A DNA stretch of 64,000 bases, from assembly GCA_011033025.1 (NCBI GenBank), contig WFMF01000106.1, positions 62,001-126,000 of the forward strand, in the 5' to 3' direction. The translations under genes were made by a program, and so were the position numbers. This document shows positions 22,236-35,699 of the stretch, in pieces. Each line of letters opens with the position of its first letter. The stretch's first letter is position 1. The notes beneath the pieces are model-generated. The model worked only from the letters and a program-made list of their open reading frames with translations. It was not told the DNA's origin and searched no databases. Source of the stretch: Beroe forskalii. Its lineage: Eukaryota; Ctenophora; Nuda; Beroida; Beroidae.

Positions 22236-23949
22236 TAACATACTATTACTAATTTTGATTAAGAAAATTAGATTTGGTAGTTTTTTGTCAAATTCAGTAG
22301 TTCATTGACGTGAAATTGTCGCTGATTATGGCCCTTATGATCATATATCATAGAATTTCATCTATATCAGCATATCAAGGGGGATTATGTATTTTGATTG
22401 TGTCATTTCATTAATTGACCACTTTTAGCCATGATCATGACATCTTCTTACATCACACTTCATATGTCTGCGTATGTACCTATATTGATTGCGTGCAATA
22501 CAGTAGTGTACATAAACAGTAAACTGGCTACTAGCATTTCAAGGCCATGGTTACATGCGGTGTACCAGTATTCTTTTTTCAGTTACTCATTAACATGATA
22601 TCATTAAGTGTGATTGTATACAACACAGTTTACTTGATCACAGATACAGAATAATAAACTAGAGAGAGTGATCTGCCAAAACTGCCGAGTCTGGAATATG
22701 AGTTGAAGAGTTTTGTTTGAGTTAACCAAAGTTAATCTAGTAATACCTAGACATTTCTCTGAATTGACCATTTACAAGATGCGTTTTCCTCATTTGAAAA
22801 TTTATTCACTAGTCCGCTGAGACATGTAGGTGCCAACACATTAGGCATTTTCATTCTTTTGTCAACATTATCTTTATGCCAACATTGATTATTTAGTTTG
22901 AATCTATTTCAACAGAAAAATAAACTATTACAATATTTCCATGAATGTATCGTGAAGTTCTGAAGCTTTTCTTGTTGAATGTGATAGTTTATTCTCCGTG
23001 ACACATGACTGCACACTGAAATATAGTGTATTCTTCATGTATAGTGTATAGATGTGTATCTTCCTACGCTGTGTAGTGACAAGTACATACTTTGAAGGAC
23101 GATATCAATGGCAGCACCCTGTACCTACCTCAGTCCTGAATTTCAAGTTTTCTAGACAATCCAGACTACCGTCGTTTGATCCTCCCGAGCACATTTAATC
23201 AATTTAACATCGAATTACCACGTAATTTAAAACTTGTTTTCTCACTCACACTGCTACAGTGCTACTGCAGCGGTGAGTGTAGGTGTTCTTTCAACATGCT
23301 ACTATGCACATTGTACACTCTTCACTAGATCTGGCGGGATCTGGATATAAAAGTGTTGTTGTTTGAGGTTTCGTGTGTCCGCAGTCCGTATCTGCTTATC
23401 TGCTAGACATGGCTTCTGTAAACCTACGCTGGAAAGTAGTAGTACTGTCTTCCAAAATTGGAAGTTAATTATTGGCGATTGATAATTGTTTATTTATATC
23501 TTTTTTGATGAAAATTTAACTACAAATATTACTATGGCGATACAACAATACAGTGCTGCATCAGAAGCGTGCAAAAAGTGCATGTCAAAAGTCGTACGAG
23601 TTTACTATTCTTGCAGAAGTACTACGTAACAGTTGATCATCAGCTGTTTAACCGACCACTTCTGGCTTATTTTGCACCTGCATCCGTAAAATCGATTGTT
23701 GGCATTGTTGCATAACGTTTACATAGATTATGCTTTGATTGCATAGCTATCAATTATGTTCTTTGACCAACTGTCATTTTCGCATTTGCTCGTATCGGTG
23801 TGAACTCTTGAAATATTTTGTTTAGATGGATGATCCATGGGTTCTTTAGTTATAAGCAAAAGCCGATATGAATTAAAGATGATACCAGCATATTGTTATT
23901 AATTTCTCAGAGTGTAGTTCTAAATGAGTCCATTCGTTCTTAGCCATCA

Positions 23950-25044
23950 TCATAAGTGGTGTTCCCCAGGAGAACCGTCTTAGGCCCTATCCTTTTCATC
24001 ATTTTCATAAATGATATGGAATGGCATCATACACTCCAAAATCAGTTTCTTTGCTGATGACACATGTATCCAAGCAGATATCTTCTGAACAGATGTCCAT
24101 CTGCTTCAAGAGGATCTAGACTATGTCATTGACTGGTCGAAATCAACAATATGATGCTCCATGAAGACAAATTTGAACTCATAATCCATAAAAATAAGCC
24201 TAAATCAGCTATCTATGAGTTACCATTCATGCCAGAAGTCATGTCATACAATGTCTCCACTGGGGAAACCATCACACCAGTTGAACAACTCAAAGACCTA
24301 GGTGTTATTGTTTTCAAAGCATCCCTCTCTTAAGCGCCCTCACCTGAGTAGTATTGTCCAGCGAGCTCGCTCTGTTGCATCTTGGGTCCTTAGTGCTTTT
24401 AGAGCAAGGGATTCAACAACAATGGTAACTCTACAAGTCTCTTGTCCGCTGCCACTTAGAATACTGCTGTCCTTTGGCATCCGTCAGCAATCCAAGACAT
24501 AAAGCTCATTGAGGGGGTACAGCGATCATTCACCTCTAAGATCAACGGTGTTCAACATCTCACCACTGGCAGCGGCTTAAATGTCTTGGTCTCATGTCAC
24601 TTCAACGCAGACGTGAGCGATACATCATAATCCAAATGTGGAAAATACTCCATGGCCTCTGTCAAAATGATGTTAAAGTACAGTTCTCAGCACCATCCCG
24701 TAATGGCATCAAGGCTAAGATCCCTAGTCTTTCGAGGCACAGCAGTCAGCATAATCAGTCCCTGTATGATTCTTCCTTCGCTGTGATCGGCCCAAATTAT
24801 GGAACTGCCTCCCTAGCAGCTGCCACAAATAGCAGACCTGAGCAGTTTAAGCAAAAATTAACAAATTTTTGCTTACATTCCCAGACAACCCGCCAACGGG
24901 AGACTACACAACAGTGAATAATAATTCGCTGTTAGATTGGTGCATGAACAAAGCAGAGGCGAATCTGCTAGGGCAGTCGCGGACACATGTGATGACCCAG
25001 TAGAAGTTCTACGAAACAGACGCAAGTGACGCAAGTAAGTAAGT
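23950..25044 (+). mobile_element. Decayed L2/CR1-like LINE, 3' half
   Basis: Broken frames with reverse transcriptase remnants (a GVPQ-like motif, FFADDT), then QLKDLGVIVF, LEYCCPLWH, IEGVQRSFTSKI, a LKCLGLMSLQRRRERYII-like stretch and MWKILHGL, the usual order at the ORF2 C-terminus of CR1/L2 LINEs. It ends in a short AAGT/GTAA repeat. Several frameshifts and stops make it older than the LINE that follows directly. Confidence 0.75.
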
Positions 25045-25889
25045 AACCTGACCCGAGACATCGAAAGTGGAGATAACATTCAATGGGCTAGGTTTAAAAA
25101 ACTTAAGTCAGCTGGAACTAAAACTACGCAACTTGATGTTTTTGACCTCCTGAACTTCAGTAGATTCTTCAAAAACCTCTACAAGAAGAAGGATATTCCA
25201 ATAAAGCAAGGTCAGTTGATATGCAAAGGCAATGAAACTATCTCAAAAGCTGGCACTAACACCGCCAATGGCGCTGAAATTGAAGAAATTCTCGACCAGG
25301 AAATCACTTTAGATGAACTCAGCAATGCCATCCAGAAAACAAAAGCAGGAAAAGCAGTATCAGAAGACCTTATTGCGAACGAATTTCTGAGAAATAGTGG
25401 ACCTCTCCTGAGACATTTGCTTCTGCATCTTTTCAATGAATGCCTTCGGCTAGGCAGCTACCCTTGGAATATTTCCCATGTCACGCCACTTCACAAAAAA
25501 GGAACTGTTTATGATCCAAACAACTACAGGGCTATAGCTGTCGCTAGTAATGTTGGAAAGTTGTTCTCCAGTATTTTACTTGAAAGACTCTTGAAGTTAA
25601 GATCAGCATTCTGCCCAGACACCAAATAGTAAGGGATGGACTGTAACCTAGTGTGAAGTAAATAGTATAGTAGGTCTGAGAACGTTTTTCGGTCGCTTAT
25701 GGGTCATAGATTCACCAGAAAAAAACACTCCAACTTCTGAATTGGGGAAACCCCTTTTTTGGACCCCTTTTCTTCCTAAATGGGGCAAAAACTTTGATTG
25801 GCAATATCTCAGCCTCTGATTGAGATACGAAGCCAATCTTTGCACCAAACTATGCAGAATGAGCACATTATGGGGGGCGGAGCATAGTT

Positions 25890-26620
25890 TTAAAGTCGTA
25901 CCCCCTTTCGTTTTCGAGTTATGGACGAAAAACCCCTTTTTATTCCTTCGCGTATGACCAAAAATGCCCCTTTGTAATAAATGAAAACTGAAGGTCGTAG
26001 AGAACTCAACAAGTACACTAGGGTATGCAGAATGAGCACATTATGGGGGGCGGAGCATAGTTTTTAAAGTCGTACCCCCTTTCGTTTTCGAGTTATGGAC
26101 CTTTTATTCCTTCGAATGACCAAAAATGCCCCTTTGTAATAAATGAAAACTGAAGGTCGTAGAACTCAACAAGTACACTAGGGTACGCAGAATGAGCACA
26201 TTATGGGGGTAGAGCATAGTTTCAAAGCCGTACCCCCTTTCGTTTTCGAGTTATGGACGAAAAACCCCTTTTTATTCCTTCATACATGACCAAAATGCCC
26301 CTTTGTAATAGATAAAACTGAAGGTCGTACAGAACTCAACAAGTACACTAGGGTATGCAGAATAAGCACATTATGGGGGGGTAGAGCATGGTTTGAAAGC
26401 CGTCCCCCTTTTCGTTTTCGAGTTATGGACGAAAAATCCCTTTTATTCATTCGCGTATGACCAAAAATGCCCCTTTGTAATGAATGAAAACTGAAGGTCG
26501 TACAGAACTCAACAAGTACACTAGGGTATGCAGAATGAGCACATTATGGGGGGTAGAGCATAGTTTCAAAGTCGTACCCCCTTTTGTTTTCGAGTAATGG
26601 ACGAAAAACCCCTTTTCATC
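25890..26620 (-). repeat. Left-arm tandem array of the foldback element
   Basis: About four units of 165-175 bp containing CGTTTTCGAGTTATGGAC, a TTCCTTCG block and TATGCAGAATGAGCACATTA. Inverted with respect to the right arm. Confidence 0.88.
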
Positions 26621-26639
26621 CCTACACATATGTTTATTG

Positions 26640-26745
26640 TTTACTATGTAAACCTGTATCTTCTTTTCTTGCAGAAGAGACAGGTTTACATAAACCTGTC
26701 TCTTCTGCAGGTTTACTACTAGAAGAGACAGGTTAGCCTCAAATA
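26640..26745. repeat. Small inverted repeat
   Basis: AGAAGAGACAGGTTTAC appears in both orientations three or four times; it can form a stem in the centre of the foldback element. Confidence 0.6.
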
Positions 26746-27295
26746 AACCCAGCCAGTCATGTCCAATTTAAAATTTATCAACATGAGTTCCTATGAAGAA
26801 AATCTCTCTGCTTCTCGTGTTTTTATTTGGTGGAAAAATTGTTTCATAAAAATCAATGCGACTTCTGCTATTGACAGACCATCTTAAGGAAAATGGAAAG
26901 ATCCATTGCCGGTTATCTTTTTTTGGACTCCATTCCGGTCTATACTGTGCACACTGTGAGCTGTTGTCAGGAGGATGCCATCATTCATCATGACTGAAGA
27001 CTGCGACATAAAACAATGGGACAAAATCGTTTGGCAGCAAGTTTGGGATACATTAAATAAGCAAGATATGTAAACTGAAGCAATTTTATCAATGCAGATG
27101 TCTGATTGACATGTTAATTCATAAGACAATCCACTTTTTGGGGCTAAGGATTTTGGTAGATCTAATTTCAAGCATGGGCCTCCAGTTTTACGGGACGAAG
27201 CCAATCTGGTGTAAATTGTAGACAGGAATAGTATTTTTTGGTAAGCCCAGGGAATTCCAATGCTTAGGGACATACTCACGATGTTGAATTGTGTG

Positions 27296-27390
27296 TCGAA
27301 CATAGCTGCCAATTTGCCCTTCTTTCGCAGGGTAGCCTGCTTTGCCCTGCTCTGCAAGGCAAGCCCTGCTTTTGCAGGGCAAATCGGAAA
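27296..27390. repeat. CAGGGCAAA hairpin, copy 1
   Basis: TTTGCCCTTCTTTCGCAGGG, several CCCTGC runs, then a closing GCAGGGCAAATC. Near-identical to the block at 54647-54735. Confidence 0.75.
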
Positions 27391-27759
27391 AGGTATCAGT
27401 AATACTACTGTCAAAAAAAATTGTCGACAGATGGAAAATAAATCCCAGGTGTGGACGAGGGAGTGCTCCTTGAAGCCAGTGGTAGGGTTTTTCGTCACAG
27501 CCTCGTACTGTGTCTTGTAACCGAGAGATTTACCGTATGAGCAACGTGATAGGATAGTGGCGCCGACCTCGCATCCACCCTGTGGGGATTCGTCGTCCTT
27601 ACGTCCACCCTGGTTTTACGCCGCCGACCTCGCATTCCCCGACCTCATACTTATCCGGTTCCCTCAAGTAGCAAGCAGCAGCTAAAGTATACCGGTATAA
27701 ACCCCATTGGAATGACAAGCCGTGCTTTATACTATGAAAGGTGACTCAAGTATGATGGA

Positions 27760-27905
27760 TTGAAACTTGGTGTTTCAGAAAGGTACATGAGTGAAGTTGG
27801 TTCAGAAAGGTACCTATATTGATGGATGAAGTGAAATGATGGTTCACAAAATACCTATAGTGAAGTGGATTGGAGTGGTGGTTCAGAAAGGCACGGTCTA
27901 TAGTG
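27760..27905. repeat. GGTTCAGAAAGGTAC minisatellite, copy 1
   Basis: Four diverged units of 35-40 bp with TGGTTCAGAAAGGTAC. The same minisatellite is at 55085-55440. Confidence 0.7.
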
Positions 27906-28129
27906 AGACTGCGATGAATATTATTCACGAAATTAACGAACGTGTCATCTGAAAGATAAATCGTTACCAAGGTCGTCCTCCTGTTTGCCGCCGTTATTGT
28001 AAGAGTCCACCCTGGTTTGCCGCCCATTGGCCAGAGTCCCCCGACCTAGAGTCCCCGACCTAGAGTCCGTTCCCCAATTATACATTTTTTTGTAATGAAT
28101 GACCTTTCGTTTTTATTTATGAAAAACGG

Positions 28130-29760
28130 GTAATTATGATCTGATGCATGTGGCTAAAAAGGAGGTTTTTGTCCATAAATCGAAAACGAACGGGGTACGA
28201 CTTTCAAACCATGCTCTACCCCCATAATGTGCTTATTTTGCACACCCTAGTGTACTTGTTGAGTTCTGTGCACCTTCAGTTTTCATTCATTACAAAGGGG
28301 CATTATTGGTCATACGTGAAGGAATAAAAAGGGTTTTTTCGTCCCTAACTCGAAAACGAAAGGGGGTACGGCTTTGAAACTATGCTCTACCCCCCATAAT
28401 GTGCTCATTCTGCATACCTATGTACTTGTTGAGTTCTGTGCGACCTTCAGTTTTCATTTATTACAAAGGGGCATTTTGGTCATACTCGAAGGAATAAAAA
28501 AAGGGTTTTCGTCCATAACTCGAAAAACGAAAAAAGGGGTACGGCTTTCAACCATGCTCTACCCCCCCCTAATGTGCTCATTCTGCATACCCTAGTGTAC
28601 TTGTTGAGTTCTGTACGACCTTCAGTTTTCATTTATTACAAAGGGGCATTTTTGGTCATACGCTAAGGAATAAAAAGGGGTTTTTCGTCCATAACTCGAA
28701 AACGAAAGGGGGTACGGCTTTGAAACTAGGCTCTACCCCCCATAATGTGTTTCTACATACCCTATGTCTTGTTGAGTTCTCTACGACCTTCAGTTTTCAT
28801 TTATTTCAAGGGGGCATTTTTGGTCATACGTGAAGGAATAAAGGGGTTTTCGTCCATAATTCGAAACGAAGAAATTTTGAAACTATGCTCTACCCTATAA
28901 TGTGCTCATTCTGCATACCCTAGTGTACTTGTTGAGTTCTCTACGACCTTCAGTTTCATTTATTACAAAGGGCATTTTTGGTCATACTGAAGAATAAAAA
29001 AGGGTTTTTCGTCCATAACTCGAAAACGAAAATTTTGACTTTAAAACTATGCTCTACCCCCCATAATGTGCTCATTCTGCATACCCTAGTGTACTTGTTG
29101 AGTTCTGTGCGACCTTCAGTTTTCATTTATTACAAAGGGGCATTTTTGGTCATACTCGAAGGAATAAAAAGAGGTTTTTCGTCCATAACTCGAAAACGAA
29201 AGGGGGTACGGCTTTCTAACCATGCTCTACCCCCCCTAATGTGCTCATTCTGCATACCCTAGTGTACTTGTTGAGTTCTGTACGACCTTCAGTTTTCATT
29301 TATTACAAAGGGGCATTTTTTGGTCATACAGCGAAGGAATAAAAAGGGGTTTTTCGTCCATAACTCGAAAACGAAAGGGGTACAGCTTTGAAACTAGGCT
29401 CTACCCCCCATAATGTGCTCATTCTGCATACCCTAGTGTACTTGTTGAGTTCTCTACGACCTTCAGTTTTCATTTATTTCAAAGGGGCATTTTTGGTCAT
29501 ACGTGAAGGAATAAAAAGGGGTTTTTCGTCCATAATTCGAAAACGAAAGGGGGTACGGCTTTGAAACTATGCTTTCTACCCTATAATGTGCTCATTCTGC
29601 ATACCCTAGTGTACTTGTTGAGTTCTCTACGACCTTCAGTTTTCATTTATTACAAAGGGGCATTTTTGGTCATAATGCGAGAAGGAATAAAAAGGGGTTT
29701 TTCGTCCATAACTCGAAAACGAAAGGGGGTACGACTTTAAAACTATGCTCCGCCCACCAT
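28130..29760 (+). repeat. Right-arm tandem array of the foldback element
   Basis: About nine units of 165-180 bp (CGTCCATAACTCGAAAACGA, TAATGTGCTCATTCTGCATA, GTACTTGTTGAGTTCT). Longer than the left array, so the two arms have expanded unequally. Confidence 0.9.
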
Positions 29761-30418
29761 AATTTGCTCATTCTGCATAGTTTGGTGCAAAGATTGGCTT
29801 CGTATCTCAATCAGAGGCTGAGATATTGCCAATCGAAGTTTTTGCCCCATTTAAAAAGAAAAGGGGTCCAAAAAAGGGGTTTCCCCAACTCAGAAGTTGG
29901 AGTGTTTTTTTCTGGTGAATCCATGACCCATAAGCGACCGAAAAACGTTCTCAGACCCACTACACTATTTACTTCACACTGGGTTACAGTTCGGGGCACA
30001 TACAGCCCTTACTAAAAAACCAGCTTGGCTTCTGCAAAAATGCTCAGACGGCAGACCACATCCTAACACTGTCAACCTGCATCAACAAATATGTTAAAGT
30101 CAATAAAAAAGGCCGACTATATACATGCTTTGTAGACTTTGCTAAAGCATTTGATACAGTGAGCCGTGAGGCCTTACTCTACAAGCTATGGCAGATGGGA
30201 GTAAAAGGTCGCTTCTTCACGTGCCTACAACACATGTACAACAACTCAAGTGCCAAAATCAAGCTACTGAACAAGCTCTCTTACAAAATTGACATTCTTT
30301 GTGGGACTGAACAAGGACATCCTCTCTCCCCAGAGCTGTTCAAATGCTACATCCAGGCAATGTCTGAGCAACTCAACGAATGCTTCGAGAATAAAGCCGC
30401 AAGTAAAGTCCCTTTGCT

Positions 30419-31765
30419 CCCAGATCGATATCATAATTAATTGGTCGTCCCCAAGAATTTCAAAGGATGTCCTAATTGAATTGACTGCCATTAAATAGCT
30501 AATTTTTTGGAATTTACGAGAGTACAAGATGCATCATATAAATAAAGTAATCGCGTCAAAACAGCAACATTAGCATCTGGTACCAATATAAAATTACAAA
30601 TTATCGTAAGATTCAGTTAATCTGGCGATTTTTGAATAAAAACCAGGATTTTTAAAACAATTTGAACGGAACATTCTTTAGAACAGAACATGCTTGGATG
30701 GTCCCATGTAATAGATATCTTGAGGAAAAAGAAAATATGAAGCATAATATCCACCTAAATTACGTCGTCGATCGATGATATTCAGATTAGGATCTAGTTA
30801 ATTGAAGTACTCATGTACTCAACGACGTAAAATCAATGTGATTGAAATCGAAAATTTATTAACATCCAATTAGTTAGCAGTGCGAAAAAAGGCGACGTGT
30901 AAAGTAACAAAATTAAGTTTTGATATAGCAATGGCTCGGCTTTACAGCTTCCACTTTACAGCTACTGCCAATTGCACAAATTGCGACCTATCATGATAAA
31001 ATTAGATTACATAAGACGCCATCGGAATATTTTTATCTATATACTACAGTACAGAAGTGCTGTAATATGATCAACCATGTCTCTAGTTAGGAAATGAAAA
31101 AATATGGTATATGAATAATATTATCACAATCATTTTAAAGTTTTTGATCCTCCCACATAGCCTTTCATTGCGGTTGAAAAAAATTAAAGTACTACATCGC
31201 ATTATTATACACAAAGCTTGATATCCTGGCCCAATATGCCCACAAAATAAATCGGCGGTTAAAATGTCGTAATTATCATAGAAGGATGTGTTGAGATGAT
31301 TACGTTGAACCTTCACTTTTTCGCAACGAGGTGAGCAGAGGACAACATCAAATTCGATTAATTAAAGACGTCCTCCGATTCCAAAAATCATTAATATCAT
31401 AGCTTGACGTGTGGAAAGTTGCGAACGGCGCGATACCGCGGGGGTAACGCTAGACTTATCGTCGGGAGTCCCAAGTAGAACACAAGAGAGAAAATTAGAG
31501 TACTACATCATATTATTATGTGGCATATTATGCCTTACCACGATCACTGCATCAAGCTCTAAAAATAACGTCATGTTGTGAGATATGGAACGGGGGAAAA
31601 TAGGATGACATGTACCTACCTATCAAGCATGGCGTAGAATTTTCCAAAGAGCGAAAGTGAGTTTTTTTAGAACTTTTTCAATAAATACTCAGTAATATGA
31701 CATAAAATTCTGTGAGATTTTGTCGTCCCCATTTAGACCTTCGTTCCCAATGATATCGATCAGGG
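30419..31765. mobile_element. 1.35-kb DNA transposon inside LINE copy C
   Basis: Exact 8-bp target duplication CCTTTGCT (30411-30418 and 31766-31773); copies A and C together show the empty site. The inverted ends are CCCAGATCGATATCAT and, on the complement of the right end, CCCTGATCGATATCAT. The duplication size suits hAT (or P or Merlin). No transposase recognised; the short frames inside have no known domain. Confidence 0.85.
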
Positions 31766-33526
31766 CCTTTGCTTAATGGTGTTGAAGTCTCCCATCTACT
31801 CTGGGCAGATGACCTGGTGCTCATGGCCCAAGACAAAGCTAGTCTTCAATCAATGCTCTCTGTCCTGCATGAATACTGCTACCAATGGGGTCTCATGGTG
31901 AACATGGACAAAACTGCAATCATGGTCTTTAACAAGTCCGGCAGAATCCTCAAAGAAAGTTGTGACTTCATGTATGGAGAAACCAGCATCCAATCAGTGC
32001 GTGAATACTGTTATCTTGAATAACATTCACTCTGACAGGATCATTCAATAACGCACAACAGAAGCTGCGCCAGAAAGGCCTCAGGAGCTATTTCGCCCTA
32101 AAGAAAATGATAGATGTGGGATCTCTGAGAAGAACCATCTTGTACAAACTCTTTGATGCACTGATTGTACCAGTTGTAGGCTATGGATGCCAAGTATGGC
32201 TGCCTGAGACCCATCTATTCAAGGAGCTAACCAGCATGAACAGCAACAAGATGGAAGTCCTGAAATCAGTTGGCAAAGACCATCTTGAAAAACCTACACC
32301 TGGCATTCCTGAAATGGTCCGTTGGTGTCCACAAGAAGACTTCAAACAGCCCTCTTTGGGGAGACAGTGGAAGGTACCCACTCGGAATTGAGCTCTCAAA
32401 GCAAGTCTTCTCTTACTTCAATCGCCTGCAACTAATGGACACTGAAGATTGTCCTGCACTTGCCAGACATGCTTTCTGTGAGCAAAGAAACCTTGGACTG
32501 AGCTGGTACAAAAACATCGATACTGTCAAGGACAGGTTGCCACATCCAGAAGAGCAGAAAATGTCTACCCTAGTCAAATTAGGAGTAATCTTAGAGCATT
32601 CTTCATTGCTACCTGGAAACGTGAGAAAGAAACAAATGCCAAATTGACTTTCTACAACAATTTCAAAGAAAAGTTCGAAATCGAATGCTACTTAAACATT
32701 TGGCTGTCAAGAAATGAAACCCGGCGCATAGCCCAGCTTCGTTCAAGCTCCCATCAACTCAGAGTAGAAACCGAAGGTACGGCTCCCCTAAGGCAGGACA
32801 TTGCCAACAGAACATGCCCTCATTGCTGTACCGAAGATGTTTTCCTCCTCAGCAAACTGCCCTTCTTTTGAGCCAATCATAGAAGATGAAAACCACCTTC
32901 TCAATGTTTGTTCACTCTATGATGAGCCAAGGAACACCTTATGGGATGTGACTCAGAACCTCATCAAGAATCGTCACTACAAAGATATCTTCACACCCCT
33001 TCATGTAAAAGAACTGGCAAGATTCCTGCACCGGTGTCACAAACTAAGATTCCCGGCGATGATTCTGCCGAAAACACCAATTGAATTATTGCCAAAATCA
33101 CCAGAATTGAGACTCTTCTTTATGTACTAATGTATGTGTAATGTTACATGAACTAATGGACTTTTTAAGGCTTTTCTTCAGTAAAATTCTTTGAGCATTT
33201 TTGAATGATTTGTGTTGCTTTATATGTCTAACTTATTACTTTTAATTTTGATTCACTTTATTAGTTAATTGGGTTATTGCACGTTTTTTATCTGAGTGTG
33301 ACGTTGCCTTGTTAATTTAGAGTCTAGATGTTGTTTTTCACTTAAATTTTTGCGTCATTATCATTTGTTTAAATTTGTTTCACTTTTACTCATTTACGTT
33401 TGTTTTAAATTGATCACCTTGATATAATTTTAACGTTTCTTTTATATAGGGATCAGACATTACGATTGTAATTTGATCATAATTTGTTTAATCCTGTTTA
33501 ATCCTGTTTAATCCTGTTTAATCCTG

Positions 33527-34997
33527 TTTTACCTTAAGGTTCAAGAAGTATTTAATGTATATTAAATGAATCCCAAATAATAATGAAATAATTTACTTAC
33601 AATATAACATAATCATGGGCTTCAAGCTCAAACAGACAGCACAGCTCTTCAATTTGTAGGTATTCATAAACACCACACATTTTACTAAGAGTATAGCAAG
33701 AGTATGGCAACTTAGTAAATTCATTGTTCATCACATTTAACTGAAACTAGATCATCAATACTTTGTCACTGTCAATTGCCAGGTTTCACAACACTTTAAT
33801 GAGACACACGAGCTGATTGTAAAATGGCAAAGTACTTTCAGAACATCATAGTGCTACAATCATATTTGAGGCCCCCATTGCCTATCGAAATGTCAAAAGT
33901 TAGTGTGTTATCATCAATGATCAAGCCCATTATGGAGTTATACACTTAAAAAAGTATAGCAATGACTTTATTATGCAGCCATTGATATTATTTGATAATG
34001 AAATGAGACCAAAATAAAGCATATCCACTGTTATGTCGGCATGGACATGGCATGAAAGTCAGTTGTATTCAGATTTAACACAAATATTTTTACATAGCGT
34101 CCTAGCGCTCAAATATTGTAACACTTTCACGTCAAGTAAAATCGCAACTTTTGTGCGCGGCGTATCCAAAAATCTGAAATCTTGTGGTATAGGTACCAAT
34201 TATAAATTTAATTTTGAACTGTATCTTATGTAAAAAATGCGGAAAAACGATGATATAAAATTTTCAGCATAAAAATGAGATTAAACATTAAATGTACGTA
34301 ATGACCCAATTTCAGCTGTCGCGCGCACTCGCGCTTCTGAGCCACGCACGCGCACTTTACGCGTAAAATCACGAATGAGTCCAGTCAATTTTGTAATCTA
34401 CTCAACAAGAGCTTTCTTTTGGTACCAAAATTGCTAAACGCGTATATCCCTGTTGCCCTAACCAGGACCTTGGTTACGCGCACGGAGTGCGCGGCGCGAC
34501 GCCCCTGGTTAGGGAAAATATCCCTGTTATCGTCGCGCGGCGCGCTTCCCGTAGGGCGCGTACACACACCTATGCGGGCTTAGGAAGTACCAAAATTGTC
34601 AATTTTAAAGAAATTTTCTCTTTTTGCATTTCATGTCCCTAAGACCCTAATAAAAAAGTGTCCCTATTTTTTTAAGTGTCCCTATTTTTTAAGTGTCCCT
34701 ATTTTGATAAACTTTGGGACCAAAGGCAGACTGCAGAGCTCTTTCCAACAGGTCCTGTTGGAAAGAGGTCTGCCTGGCCTTTCGTGGCTTGGTGCGGTGG
34801 CCTTTATTGCAAATAAGCCCCTGGCTGTCTGATCACCCAAGCAGCAGCATTTAACAGCACCGGCACCGCCGATGTACTTTCCCTAGCCAGGGGTTTCGAT
34901 AGGGTTAAAGGGTTTGCTGCACTGTACACTCTGTGTGTGAAACTAGGGCACTGGTTAGAGCAAACAGTGCTAAGGACCAGGATTATGTACAAAGTCA
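33527..34997. other. Intergenic region
   Basis: AT-rich. Holds a GC-rich palindromic patch (34480-34600) and a small hairpin (34725-34775, CTCTTTCCAACAGG and its complement). No gene recognised. Confidence 0.45.
34480..34600. repeat. GC-rich repeat shared with 62.2 kb
   Basis: GGCGCGCTTCCC, then GTACACACACCTATGCGGGC and TTAGGAA. The same sequence ends at 62306. A copy of a dispersed element whose limits I cannot set. Confidence 0.6.
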
Positions 34998-35144
34998 TCA
35001 ATTTAGCACTTTGAGCATTGCAGTTGTTGCATATACAATTGCATCATCAGTTATATTCTTGATGTCCTGATGGATATCTAGGCGGATGCCATGATCACTA
35101 TCTTGGTCACTGTCATCCTCTCCGTTATTCAGAAAAAGTGTCAT
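34998..35144 (-). CDS. Possible small coding exon, unrecognised
   Basis: Minus-strand frame of 48 residues with an acidic start (NNGEDDSDQDSDHG), then LDIHQDIKNITDDAIV and TTAMLKVLN before a stop. The upstream bases read ttctcattcag, a plausible acceptor. The composition is protein-like, but I know no family for it and no partner exon was found. Confidence 0.25.
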   Translation of the reverse strand: MTLFLNNGEDDSDQDSDHGIRLDIHQDIKNITDDAIVYATTAMLKVLN

Positions 35145-35699
35145 CCTGAATGAGAAAGCCCAGAATTCGGTTAAGTGACTGAGCTGGGGTTTCTCAGTAA
35201 GTCAATTTAAGGAAACGAAAGATTTTTTTAAAGGAAACGAAAGATTTTATTTCACTCAAACAATATACAATAATAATATCAAATATATCATGAATCTTCT
35301 GAATTCAATTACAATTTTCCTGATTGTTACTTCATTATTGTATTGGAATTCCTTCAGTGGCATTTCATGTAAAAATTAATCAATATCAGATTTCAAACAA
35401 ATACTTCATCTAGTTGGACATGTTCTGCTGTGGCTATTGAAATGTTTTATTGGGCTCCATATCATGGAGTTAGTAAGATGGCAGAAAATACCCATTTCAC
35501 TATTAGATTCTATACTTCTATAATACAGATCATAAAATGTTATTAGCATTTTATTTATTCTACTTTTTTTTTTTTTTTTTTTTTTGAAAACCCACGGTGG
35601 GGCACCCATAAGCAACCCAGGAACGCGAGGTAGCGCTGCTGCTAGTTGTTTGTGCGCAGTTTTGCGAAACGCAGCAATTCTGCAACAATATTGCCCGAT

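Larger units (their letters stand above)
25627..30014. mobile_element. 4.4-kb foldback transposon inside LINE copy C
   Basis: It begins TAGTAAGGG and ends CCCTTACTA. The outer roughly 250 bp of both ends are about 95% identical inverted copies. Inside each arm lies a tandem array of a 165-180 bp unit in opposite orientations (left about 25890-26620, right about 28130-29760), round a 1.5-kb centre. Comparison with uninterrupted copy A (GACACCAAAAACCAGC) shows a 3-bp AAA duplication. The plan matches foldback elements of the Drosophila FB and sea urchin TU kind. No transposase frame seen. Confidence 0.88.
25045..33526 (+). mobile_element. LINE copy C (plus strand), split by two other elements
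   Basis: The same young LINE family. Its own sequence is 25045-25626, 30015-30418 and 31766-33526. It starts 5'-truncated ([16 protein letters not shown]) directly against the AAGT tail of the older LINE, keeps the WADD catalytic box (HLLWADDLVLMAQ) lost in copy A, and ends with four TTTAATCCTG units. Small indels break the frame after about 32020. Confidence 0.9.

Noticed and set aside
25890-29760. CRISPR-like array in the regularly spaced repeats
   Set aside because: The whole 165-180 bp unit repeats without variable spacers, in a eukaryotic foldback element.
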